64,000 nt of DNA from Kordiimonas gwangyangensis DSM 19435 = JCM 12864 (GTDB lineage Bacteria > Pseudomonadota > Alphaproteobacteria > Sphingomonadales > Kordiimonadaceae). The stretch's first letter is position 1. Each line of letters opens with the position of its first letter. The notes below the pieces were generated by a model. That model did not search any database and was not told the origin of the DNA. It saw only the letters and a list, made by a program, of their open reading frames with translations. Where the stretch lies: NCBI RefSeq assembly GCF_000375545.1, contig NZ_AQXF01000004.1:297148-361147 (forward strand), written 5' to 3'. The position numbers and the translations under genes were made by a program. Shown here piece after piece: positions 17,424 through 25,076 of the stretch.

Positions 17424-18467
17424 ATGAGACACATACTGGCTGCTGCGACAGCGATTTTTGCGGTAATTCTCACCGGCCTCGCGCCAAACACGCCAGTTGC
17501 GTCAGCCCCCGCCACAGCACCTGAGGCGACGATGAACGAAGCCATGGAGGACCTGCTTTCCTACGTGCAGGGGCAAAATACAACGGGTTTTATTGTGATG
17601 CGCGGCGGTGAAACGCTGGTTGAGGAAAACTGGCCTGCGCCGGAAAACCCGCTCTTCAAAATTTTCCTATACGGTGAAACCGAGAGCGGTGCGCTCTTTG
17701 AAGACGTGGCGTCACAGCAGAAAAGCTTCATTGCGGTGCTTGTCGGTATCGCGGTTGATAAAGGGCTGATCGATGTTGAGAAGCCGGTCAGCGACTATAT
17801 CGGTGCCGGTTGGTCCAAGGCTACACCCGCGCAGGAACAGGACATCAAGGTCATCAATATCCTGAACATGAACTCAGGCCTTGATGACAAATTCGCCTAC
17901 GAAGCACCAAGCGGCAGCAGGTTTGTCTATAACACCCCGGTCTATGCCATCAGCAAAAACATCCTGACCGCTGCAAGTGGCCTTGCGCTTGAGGAGATGA
18001 CCCGCGACTGGCTGACGACGCCTGCGCGCATGACGGAAACTGACTGGCGCCAGCGACCGGCCGCACTCGCCAACGTGGGTAACCCGACGGGGCTTGTCAC
18101 CTCGCCGCGCGATACAGCACGGTTTGGTCAGATGATCCTGAAGGGTGGCATCGGTGCTGACGGTCACCGGGTTATATCTGAGGAAAGCCTGCAGGCGATG
18201 TTTGAACGCTCTGCGACCAACCCGGCCTACGGGCGGCTTTGGTGGCTGAACGGCGGCGAATACCGCATTGCCGCACGAGGCGCGCGCGAGGATGGCTCGC
18301 TTGTGCCGTCGGCTCCCGCTGATCTTGTGGCGGCGCTCGGCTTCCTCGACCGGCGGCTTTATATTGTGCCCAGCATGGATGTGGTTGTTGTACGCACCGG
18401 TGCTGATGCGCCGGATGCCGACTTCGACGAACAGCTATGGCGGCGCCTGATGCGTGTGCTGAACTGA
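17424..18467 (+). CDS. Exported serine hydrolase of the beta-lactamase fold
   Basis: This 347-aa protein has a cleavable signal peptide (residues 1 to about 27, ending PVASA). It belongs to the class C beta-lactamase/esterase group, with the nucleophile in S97-QQ-K100 and the second motif around the Tyr of RFVYNTPVYA. The third motif is not clear by eye. The Shine-Dalgarno AAGGGGG precedes the ATG, and the gene starts 24 bp after the GntR stop, so co-transcription is likely. The substrate is unknown; family members act on beta-lactams, esters, D-amino acid peptides or amides. Confidence 0.78.
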   Translation: MRHILAAATAIFAVILTGLAPNTPVASAPATAPEATMNEAMEDLLSYVQGQNTTGFIVMRGGETLVEENWPAPENPLFKIFLYGETESGALFEDVASQQKSFIAVLVGIAVDKGLIDVEKPVSDYIGAGWSKATPAQEQDIKVINILNMNSGLDDKFAYEAPSGSRFVYNTPVYAISKNILTAASGLALEEMTRDWLTTPARMTETDWRQRPAALANVGNPTGLVTSPRDTARFGQMILKGGIGADGHRVISEESLQAMFERSATNPAYGRLWWLNGGEYRIAARGAREDGSLVPSAPADLVAALGFLDRRLYIVPSMDVVVVRTGADAPDADFDEQLWRRLMRVLN

Positions 18468-18629
18468 GCGGATAGCCATTCCTTTAGCTGGCGGGCGGCG
18501 CCTACCCGCCCCCCCTTGTGCTTGCCCTTTTGCCGATCCCGGCTACATAACCCTTGCCCATCGGTTTGATAGTGAGCGCCGCGTGCCGGTGCCGGTGCCG
18601 GGACCGAGGGGCGGTGGAAAGGGAAGACA

Positions 18630-19871
18630 ATGCCAGCAAACGCACCTGAGAAACACGGCTTCAACGCAGCGCGCCTCAACCGTATCGATGCTTTTCTGAA
18701 AGACAAATACCTCGATAGCGGCTTGCTGCCGAACGCGCAGCTACTGATCAGCCGGGGCGGCGAGATCGTGCATTTCAGCCATCAGGGCGCGGCGAACGAG
18801 GGCTCTCAAAAGTCGGTGAATCAAGAAACCATCTACCGTATCGCCAGCATGACCAAGCCGATCACCTCGGTCGGTTTCATGATGCTGGTTGAAGAAGGCA
18901 AGGTGGCCGTTGATACCCCTGTCGCCGATGTGTTGCCTGAGTTCAAGGACGCCGGCGTGTATGTGAGTGGTGGCGACGGTGCACCGTTTGTGACCGCGCC
19001 GGCCACGGCACCCATGCGCATGCTGGACCTGCTGCGCCATACTTCGGGGCTGACATATGGTTTCCAGAACCGCACCCACATAGATGCGGGCTACCGCGCG
19101 GGCAAGGTGGATATCGACCGGGTGGACAACTGGTTTGCTGGCAAGGACATGAACTGGTTCGTGGGCGAACTGTCCAAATATCCGCTGGAATTCAACCCCG
19201 GTGAAGCGTGGAACTATTCCCTCGCCACCGACGTGCTGGGCGCGGTGATCGAACGAGTTTCGGGCATGCCGCTCGATGTGTATCTGAGCGAGAAGATTTT
19301 TGCGCCGCTCGGCATGAAGGATACAGCCTTCATGGTGCCGGAGGGCAAGACCGACCGCCTCGCCGACTGCTATTTCTGGCGCGGGGCCGAGAAGGGCCGC
19401 GTGATGTATGACCGTGCGTCTGAAAGCCGTTGGCGGCAGAAACCGGATGTCTTTTCCGGTGGCGGCGGGCTGGTGTCGACCGCGCTTGATTATCACCGCT
19501 TTTGCCTGATGTGCGCGAATGGGGGCGAGCTTGACGGCGCGCGCATTCTTGGCCGCAAGACCCTTGACCTGATGACCATGAACCACCTGCCTGGCAATGC
19601 CGACCTGACGGACCTGTCCCGATCCCTGTTCAGTGAAGCGCAGAATGCCGGCACCGGCTTCGGGCTTGGTTTCGCGGTCACGGTGGACGTGGCCAAGACC
19701 ATGGTGCCAGGCTCGGTGGGCGAATATCATTGGGGTGGCATGTTCTCGACCTCGTTTTTCATCGACCCGGTTGAGGAGCTGCATATGGTCTTCATGACCC
19801 AGCTGAGCCCGTCGTGGATCCACTCCATCCGCCGCGAACTGAAGACGATGATCTACGCTGCCATGACCTGA
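18630..19871 (+). CDS. Serine hydrolase of the beta-lactamase/EstB family
   Basis: This 413-aa protein carries the SxxK motif as S73-MT-K76 and the tyrosine motif in WNYSLATDVLG, with the late glycine-rich strand in SVGEYHWGGMFSTSFF. It resembles EstB-type esterases in the beta-lactamase superfamily. No signal peptide is visible, so it is probably cytoplasmic. The 162-bp gap before it contains a GC-rich hairpin (about 18501-18522) without a U-run. It ends 8 bp before the convergent LysR gene. Confidence 0.82.
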   Translation: MPANAPEKHGFNAARLNRIDAFLKDKYLDSGLLPNAQLLISRGGEIVHFSHQGAANEGSQKSVNQETIYRIASMTKPITSVGFMMLVEEGKVAVDTPVADVLPEFKDAGVYVSGGDGAPFVTAPATAPMRMLDLLRHTSGLTYGFQNRTHIDAGYRAGKVDIDRVDNWFAGKDMNWFVGELSKYPLEFNPGEAWNYSLATDVLGAVIERVSGMPLDVYLSEKIFAPLGMKDTAFMVPEGKTDRLADCYFWRGAEKGRVMYDRASESRWRQKPDVFSGGGGLVSTALDYHRFCLMCANGGELDGARILGRKTLDLMTMNHLPGNADLTDLSRSLFSEAQNAGTGFGLGFAVTVDVAKTMVPGSVGEYHWGGMFSTSFFIDPVEELHMVFMTQLSPSWIHSIRRELKTMIYAAMT

Positions 19872-19879
19872 GGGTAAGC

Positions 19880-20767
19880 TCAGATCGCGCTGAAAAGCTC
19901 TACCAGCCAGTCGACAAATACGCGGGTGCGCGGAGAGAGGTGCCGGACCTCGGGGTATAGTACCGACACTGGCATTTGGGGCGGTGGGAATGCGTCAAGC
20001 ACCGGGCTCAAAAGCCCGGCGGTCACCTGTTCCAGCACCCGGTAGCGCGGCACTTGAATGAGGCCGAGGCCTGCTAATGCGGAGGCGGTGTAAATCTCCG
20101 CGCCCTGCACAACGATATCATGCTCAAGCGCCACTTCGCGCAGGCCACCCTTGGTCTCAAACTCAAGCGGATAGGGCTGCCCGGTGGCGGAGGCGGCATA
20201 GCCGACCATGCGGTGGCCTTTAAGTTCATCCAGTGTTTTTGGCGTGCCGAAACGTTTCAGATAATCGGGGCTCGCGAATGTGCCCTGTTCAAAGGCATTG
20301 ATGCGGCGGCCTACAAGGGTAGAATCGCTCAACTCCCCGGCCCGCACCACACAGTCGACCCCTTCCTCGATCAGGTCGACCATACGGTCACCTTCACTGA
20401 GCTTGAGGGAGATTTGAGGATAGCGGGCCATGAAGGCTGGCAGGGCAGGCACGATGAAAAACCGCGCGATGGTACCCTGCAGGTCTACCCGCAGTTGGCC
20501 GCGTGGCTCAGGGTTGCGGAATGCATTTTCCATCTCGTCGAGCTCGGCCAGTAACTGCACGCAGTTCTTGTGATAGATTTTGCCGTCAAGCGTTGGCCGC
20601 ACTGTGCGGGTTGTGCGCTCCAGCAGGCGCACGCCAAGATCTGCTTCCAGCTTCTGGATCGCGTGGCTCGCGGTCGGGCGCGGGATCATCAGGTCGCGCG
20701 CGGCCTGTGCGAAACTTGCGCGTTCCACAATGCGCACATAAAGGCGCATGGTCTCAATCCGGTCCAT
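19880..20767 (-). CDS. LysR-family transcriptional regulator
   Basis: This 295-aa regulator begins MDRIETMRLYVRIVERASFA and continues with the LysR helix-turn-helix (AARDLMIPRPTASHAIQKLE). The C-terminal effector-binding domain resembles the CrgA/AaeR-like group that controls SDR and quinone or aldehyde detoxification genes. It is divergent from the SDR-tautomerase-DoxX genes, the standard target arrangement. A GATAAC-N10-GTTATC dyad lies between them at 20827-20848. Confidence 0.92.
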   Translation of the reverse strand: MDRIETMRLYVRIVERASFAQAARDLMIPRPTASHAIQKLEADLGVRLLERTTRTVRPTLDGKIYHKNCVQLLAELDEMENAFRNPEPRGQLRVDLQGTIARFFIVPALPAFMARYPQISLKLSEGDRMVDLIEEGVDCVVRAGELSDSTLVGRRINAFEQGTFASPDYLKRFGTPKTLDELKGHRMVGYAASATGQPYPLEFETKGGLREVALEHDIVVQGAEIYTASALAGLGLIQVPRYRVLEQVTAGLLSPVLDAFPPPQMPVSVLYPEVRHLSPRTRVFVDWLVELFSAI

Positions 20768-20826
20768 CTGCTTAGCCTGTATTGTTAATAAATTTTGAAT
20801 AGTGATGTTCGGTTTGGTTGTCTAGC

Positions 20827-20848
20827 GATAACGATGAGGGTGGTTATC
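20827..20848. promoter_or_regulatory. GATAAC-N10-GTTATC dyad, candidate LysR operator
   Basis: A perfect 6-bp inverted repeat (20827-20832 and 20843-20848) lies in the 132-bp gap between the LysR gene and the SDR gene. The spacing of its ends is compatible with the T-N11-A type of site used by LysR proteins. Confidence 0.45.
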
Positions 20849-20856
20849 TTTCTCCC

Positions 20857-20886
20857 ATGAGCGCTGCACGGGTTTGCAGCGCGTAA
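20857..20886 (+). other. Nine-codon leader frame containing a hairpin
   Basis: The bases from ATG at 20857 to TAA at 20886 encode MSAARVCSA, ending just before the AGGAG of the SDR gene. Inside it, GCGCTGCA (20861-20868) pairs with TGCAGCGC (20875-20882), a strong 8-bp stem with a 6-nt loop. The mini-frame has a poor Shine-Dalgarno, so translation is uncertain. The hairpin by itself could affect access to the SDR start. Confidence 0.35.
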
Positions 20887-20899
20887 CAGGAGAAAATCC

Positions 20900-21640
20900 A
20901 TGACCACAACAGCATCAAGGGTAGCCATTGTCACTGGCGCGTCGCGCGGTATCGGCGCGGCACTTGCCACCCGCCTTGCCGCGGACGGCTTCACCGTCAT
21001 CGTCAATTATGCAGGCAACGCCAAGGCCGCTGCCAAGGTGGTGGATGGTATTGAGCGCAGCGGCGGCCATGCCATCTCGGTCCAGGCCGATGTCAGCAAC
21101 CCGGCAGCGGTACGCCGCATATTCGATATGGCGGAGGAGGCTTACGGCCGGGTTGATGTCCTCGTCAATAACGCGGGTGTCATGAGCCTGAGCCCGATTG
21201 CTGAAGCTAGCGACGCTGACTTTGACGCAACCATTGCCGTCAACCTCAAAGGCAGTTTCAACGGCATGCGTGAAGCCGCGCGGCGGCTGCGGCCACGCGG
21301 GCGTATCATCAATTTCTCCACCAGCGTCGTTGGCACATCGCTGCCCGGCTACGGCGTGTATGTCGCCACCAAAGCCGCGGTGGAGGGACTAACACGAATT
21401 CTGGCCAAGGAACTGGGCCCAAAGGGCATCACCGTGAATAGCGTGGCCCCCGGCCCTGTGGCGACAGACCTGTTCCTGATGGGCAAGGATGAAGAAACGC
21501 TCAAGCGTATCACCGGCATGATCCCGCTCGGGCGACTGGGTGAGGTTGATGACATCGCGGGCGTTGTTTCCTTCCTCGCGAGCGAAGACGGCGGCTGGGT
21601 CAATGGCCAAACGCTCCGTGCAAACGGCGGCATGGTCTAG
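20900..21640 (+). CDS. SDR-family oxidoreductase
   Basis: This 246-aa classical short-chain dehydrogenase shows the cofactor motif TGASRGIGAA near residue 13, NNAGV near residue 90, and the catalytic Ser with YxxxK in GYGVYVATKAAVEG. The basic residues after the first strand are few, so NAD versus NADP is not clear. The substrate is unknown. It is the first gene of a small unit with a tautomerase and a DoxX protein, opposite a LysR regulator of the kind that senses reactive aromatic or carbonyl compounds. Confidence 0.9.
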   Translation: MTTTASRVAIVTGASRGIGAALATRLAADGFTVIVNYAGNAKAAAKVVDGIERSGGHAISVQADVSNPAAVRRIFDMAEEAYGRVDVLVNNAGVMSLSPIAEASDADFDATIAVNLKGSFNGMREAARRLRPRGRIINFSTSVVGTSLPGYGVYVATKAAVEGLTRILAKELGPKGITVNSVAPGPVATDLFLMGKDEETLKRITGMIPLGRLGEVDDIAGVVSFLASEDGGWVNGQTLRANGGMV

Positions 21641-21682
21641 CCGCACCCTCATCTTGAACAACTCAAAACAAAGGAAATCCCC

Positions 21683-21895
21683 ATGCCATTTGTGAATATC
21701 AAAACCCCGGAAGGGGCGCTCAGCAAAGCCCAGAAAGCAGAAGTGGCGCACCGCACCACGGAAATGATGGTCGAATATTTCTCGGAAGCGGCGCGGCCTC
21801 ACACCATGGTGCTGATCGAGGAAGTCAAGGACGGCGGCTATACCCGCGCCGATGAAGTGTTCATCCTGCCAGACGCCTACCGTGCCACGGATTAG
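21683..21895 (+). CDS. 4-oxalocrotonate tautomerase family protein
   Basis: This 70-aa protein has the hallmark catalytic N-terminal proline directly after the initiator Met (MPFVNIKTPEGALS) and a length typical of monomeric tautomerase units. Such proteins isomerise enol and keto acids or related unsaturated carbonyls. The Shine-Dalgarno AAGGAAA lies at 21672-21678. It sits between the SDR and DoxX genes. Confidence 0.88.
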   Translation: MPFVNIKTPEGALSKAQKAEVAHRTTEMMVEYFSEAARPHTMVLIEEVKDGGYTRADEVFILPDAYRATD

Positions 21896-21978
21896 ATTCA
21901 CCCTGTCCCCTGAGCGGCCGGGCCGGTGCGTCAGTGCCGGTTCGGCCAACCACAGCCATATGATTGGAGACATAGCCG

Positions 21979-22482
21979 ATGGCTCAACACGGCAAAATCA
22001 CGATCGTGCGGCACCTTCGTGCGTTCCATATACATTTTAGTTTGTCCGGTCTTGCGCGCTTCCAGCCGCTTGCCTACGCGGTATTGCGGGTGGCTTATGG
22101 CGTGGTGATTTTCACCCACGGCCTACCCAAGGCGCTGGGTACCTCCCACGGCAGTATGGCTGATCCGATGGCTGGCAGCACGCGGCTGATTGCTGAGGTC
22201 ATGGGGTTGCCGTTCGCGCCGCAGTTGGCGGTACTCGTGATGTTGCTGGAAACTTTGGGCGCAATCTGCCTTGCTGCTGGGTTCATGACCCGCCTGCTCG
22301 CGCTCGCTTTTGTGGTGGAGGTGATTGGCATCGCCTATGCGCTTGGGCCCGTGTGGCCCTGGATCGACCGCGGCATTGAGTACCCGGTCATGCTCGCCTT
22401 TACCGCTATTTACATGCTGGCCACTGGCGGCGGGCGATATAGCGCCGATCATATGCTCGAAAGCAAACCCGCGGACGCCTGA
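21979..22482 (+). CDS. DoxX-family membrane protein
   Basis: This 167-aa protein has four hydrophobic segments and the DoxX-type pattern (AYGVVIFTHGLPKALG, then MLLETLGAICLAAGFMTRLLALAF). DoxX proteins are small inner-membrane proteins often encoded with redox enzymes; their molecular role is poorly defined. Its end forms half of a strong hairpin terminator shared with the convergent TonB receptor gene. Confidence 0.88.
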   Translation: MAQHGKITIVRHLRAFHIHFSLSGLARFQPLAYAVLRVAYGVVIFTHGLPKALGTSHGSMADPMAGSTRLIAEVMGLPFAPQLAVLVMLLETLGAICLAAGFMTRLLALAFVVEVIGIAYALGPVWPWIDRGIEYPVMLAFTAIYMLATGGGRYSADHMLESKPADA

Positions 22483-22494
22483 GCATCCGCGGGT
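22467..22494. terminator. Bidirectional hairpin between doxX and the TonB receptor
   Basis: CCCGCGGA (22468-22475) pairs with TCCGCGGG (22486-22493) around a 10-nt loop, extended by one A-T pair. It overlaps the last codons of the DoxX gene. T-rich sequence follows on the plus strand (GGTTTTG), and an A-rich stretch precedes it. Confidence 0.6.
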
Positions 22495-22507
22495 AAGGTT
22501 TTGTGTA

Positions 22508-24646
22508 TTAGAAGCCGTAGTTCAGGCTGACGAAGTAGCTGCGCGGCGCACCGTAGCGGTACTGGCTATAGAAGCCGATCTGGCTGTAGTAGGTTTTGTC
22601 CGTCAGGTTTTCCACGTTTGCCTGCAGCGAGAGATGCTCGTTGATCTCATACCGCGCCATAAGGTTGACGAGGGCGAAAGCACCTTGCTCAAGGCGGAAC
22701 GGCTCACCCGTTACCGGGTTGTTTGCATCCGTATAGTTCTTGGAGCGCCAGTTCACACCCGCACCCAGCACAAGGCCGTCAAACGCACCCGGCAGGCGGT
22801 AAGTGGTGAACAGGTTCAGCAGTTGGCGCGGGTGGTCGGTGTTCACCTTGGCGCCGTTCGCATCCTCGACTTCAAAGAGGCTGTAACCGAGGCTGATGTT
22901 CCAGCCTTCCGCCGGTTGGCCAATCACTTCAACCTCGAAGCCTTCACTTGTGGCACCTTCGACCGCGCGGGACGCTTCGAACGGCGTGCCGGGGATGAAG
23001 TGGCCGGGGTCAACAGCGGCGAGGTTGTCCTGCTCGATCCGGAACACGGCGACGGAGGTTTGCAGCGCATCGTCTAGGAAGCTGCTCTTGAGGCCGACCT
23101 CGTAGCTTTTGCCAACGATGGGCGCGAGGAATTCGCCGTTGCGGTCCTGTGCGTTCTGCGGCTGGAAAATCTCGGTATAGCTTGCGTAGACGCGGTGGTT
23201 TTCCGTCACGTCATAGAGAAGGCCGGCGTAAGGCACAAACACACCGTCGTCACCGAAATCGAACTCTGGGCTATAGTTTACCCCTTTGCGGTCCCAGCTC
23301 GCGAGGCGGCCACCAGCAATCACCTTGAACGCGTCTGACACGTTGATGCGGGTCGCGCCGTAGATGCCGGTCTGTTTGGTGTCCATATCGACGGCGAGAT
23401 TACCGGTTTCCGAGAAGCCCGGGTTCGGGAAGCTGCCGTCCCATTCGTTGAAGTTGCCGGGGGCCGGGAAGGCCAGTGCGTCAAATGTAGTGGTCTCGAG
23501 CTTTTGTTTGCTGTGCAGTGCGCCGACCACAAATTCATGGTCGCGACCGAAGAGGCCGTATTCGCCCTTCAGCTGGATATCGAAGCTGTTCTGGATGCTT
23601 TCACCGTCATCCTTGAACGGATAGGAGAACAGGCCAAGGCCGGTGTCCTTGTCAGGCTGGCCGGAGATATAGAGGATCTCGGTCTGCTCGGCGTTTCTGA
23701 GCCAGTTGTAGTTGAAGACAATTTCCCAGCCGTTCGAGAAGGTGTGCGACAGGTTGGCAAAGATGTTCTGGTTCTGCGTGTCCCAATAAGTCCAGTCCGC
23801 TGACGAGGTTTGCGAACGTGGCCAAACGGCAAAACTTCCGTCCGAATACCATGACGGCAGTGCGCCCCACGCCGGTGCGGTCGGGCTTTCTTCCTGATGG
23901 CTTGCGCCCACGCGGAACAATGTGTTCTCGGTGATGTCAGCGTCGATCACACCGTAAAAGACAGCTTTCTTGTCTTCGAACAGGTCGATGAAGTTTTCGC
24001 CTTCTTCGTATTTCACCACGGCGCGGCCACGGATGCTGCCGCTTTCATTGAGCGCGCCACCCACATCAGCGGACACCTGCCAGTTGTTCCAGCTGCCGAA
24101 TCCGCCGCTCACATAGCCGGTGAACTCTTTGCTGTTCGCGTGTTTGCGCACAAGGTTGATGGAGGCGGACGGGTCGCCCGCGCCGGTCAGCAGGCCGGTT
24201 GCGCCGCGCACAATTTCAACCCGCTCGTAGATGGAGACATCAGCCATGGTCTCGCCCGCGCCGCCCGCAAGCGTCCAGGCCAGGGGTACGCCGTCTACCT
24301 GATAGTTATTGATCTCGAACCCGCGCGCATTGAAGGTGTTGCGCACGTCATCCACTTCATTCACCGAAACGCCGACCGCGTTGACGACAACATCCGCCAC
24401 GGTATCGAGGTTTTGGTCAAGGATGCGCTGGGCGGTGATGACGGTAACAGACTGCGGCGTTTCCCGCAGGGTCAGGCCAAGGCCGGTTGCGGTATCGATG
24501 CGGTCATTCGTGGTATAAAGACCAGTGACCACGATCTCTTCGACAACATCATCGTCGTTTGTGTCCGCCGAAGCGTCCTGTGCGAAGGCACCAGCCGACA
24601 GCGCGGCGACAGCACTGCTCGCGAGCAGCATTGACTTGAAACTCAT
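22508..24646 (-). CDS. TonB-dependent siderophore receptor
   Basis: This 712-aa outer-membrane receptor begins MSFKSMLLASSAVAALSAGAF with a signal peptide ending near AFA-QD. A plug domain follows (LRETPQSVTVITAQRILDQ to about 200) with the VDGVPL and RVEIVRGATGLLTGAGDPS motifs of the FhuE/FpvA ferric-siderophore group. The 22-strand barrel ends in the C-terminal aromatic of VSLNYGF. No N-terminal signalling domain is seen. The start is the ATG at 24646; upstream codons lack signal-peptide character. A Fur-like box lies 123 bp upstream of the start. Confidence 0.92.
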   Translation of the reverse strand: MSFKSMLLASSAVAALSAGAFAQDASADTNDDDVVEEIVVTGLYTTNDRIDTATGLGLTLRETPQSVTVITAQRILDQNLDTVADVVVNAVGVSVNEVDDVRNTFNARGFEINNYQVDGVPLAWTLAGGAGETMADVSIYERVEIVRGATGLLTGAGDPSASINLVRKHANSKEFTGYVSGGFGSWNNWQVSADVGGALNESGSIRGRAVVKYEEGENFIDLFEDKKAVFYGVIDADITENTLFRVGASHQEESPTAPAWGALPSWYSDGSFAVWPRSQTSSADWTYWDTQNQNIFANLSHTFSNGWEIVFNYNWLRNAEQTEILYISGQPDKDTGLGLFSYPFKDDGESIQNSFDIQLKGEYGLFGRDHEFVVGALHSKQKLETTTFDALAFPAPGNFNEWDGSFPNPGFSETGNLAVDMDTKQTGIYGATRINVSDAFKVIAGGRLASWDRKGVNYSPEFDFGDDGVFVPYAGLLYDVTENHRVYASYTEIFQPQNAQDRNGEFLAPIVGKSYEVGLKSSFLDDALQTSVAVFRIEQDNLAAVDPGHFIPGTPFEASRAVEGATSEGFEVEVIGQPAEGWNISLGYSLFEVEDANGAKVNTDHPRQLLNLFTTYRLPGAFDGLVLGAGVNWRSKNYTDANNPVTGEPFRLEQGAFALVNLMARYEINEHLSLQANVENLTDKTYYSQIGFYSQYRYGAPRSYFVSLNYGF

Positions 24647-24768
24647 GTGAAAAAAACTCCCTGGCCTCGTGCGCCAGCCTGCCCCAGGCTCCCGGTCGGG
24701 TTGGCGCAAATAGATAAATCCTGATGGCGCACAGCGCCGGTCGGCAGGAGGCATAGCAGCTATGGTTT

Positions 24769-24787
24769 ATTATTGCAAATCATTATC
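24769..24787. promoter_or_regulatory. Fur-like box upstream of the TonB receptor
   Basis: The 19 bases ATTATTGCAAATCATTATC match 14 of 19 positions of the classical GATAATGATAATCATTATC. The inner 15-mer TGCAAATCATTATCA (24774-24788) also shares a pattern with two boxes near the bacterioferritin genes. This predicts iron-repressed receptor expression. Confidence 0.6.
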
Positions 24788-24852
24788 AGTTTCATTCGCA
24801 GTATGGCAAAAGATGCGTTAGAAACTTTTCCTGCGCGCCGCACAGCTTCTCG

Positions 24853-24882
24853 TTATGTGGCGCAAAAAGAATCAGCTATAAT
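24853..24882 (+). promoter_or_regulatory. Candidate sigma-70 promoter for opgGH
   Basis: TTATGT (24853-24858), an 18-bp spacer and a perfect TATAAT (24877-24882) lie about 195 bp before opgG. The -35 is weak. Transcription from here would cross the hairpin at 24986-25014 before reaching opgG. Confidence 0.4.
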
Positions 24883-24985
24883 GAGGAAGCTAGGGGCGGC
24901 TAAGGGCCGACACACAATGGGGTTTTCTATCAAAAGCCGTATGAATTTCGGGGTAATCCGCACATCCACTTTCGTTTAGTTTTGA

Positions 24986-25014
24986 GGGCCTGAGGGCCGT
25001 CAGCCCATTTTTTT
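24986..25014 (+). terminator. Terminator-like hairpin in the opgG leader
   Basis: GGGC plus TGA (24986-24993, one bulged C) pairs with TCA-GCCC (25000-25006) around a GGGCCG loop, followed by A and seven T residues. In the 430-bp gap between the divergent TonB receptor and opgG there is no well-supported gene to terminate on this strand, so it may be an attenuator or the end of a small RNA. Confidence 0.45.
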
Positions 25015-25076
25015 GCCATTATGTACGGGCATTTATCTACCTGCGACTTTTTTAAAGGACTGATTAGGGGCCAATC

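Noticed and set aside
18501..18522. GC-rich hairpin between two serine hydrolase genes as a terminator
   Set aside because: The stem is followed by C-rich rather than T-rich sequence, so Rho-independent termination is not supported.
24773..24979. A 68-codon rightward frame between the TonB receptor and opgG
   Set aside because: It overlaps the Fur-like box and promoter elements, has no Shine-Dalgarno and encodes no recognisable protein; a leader RNA explains the region better.
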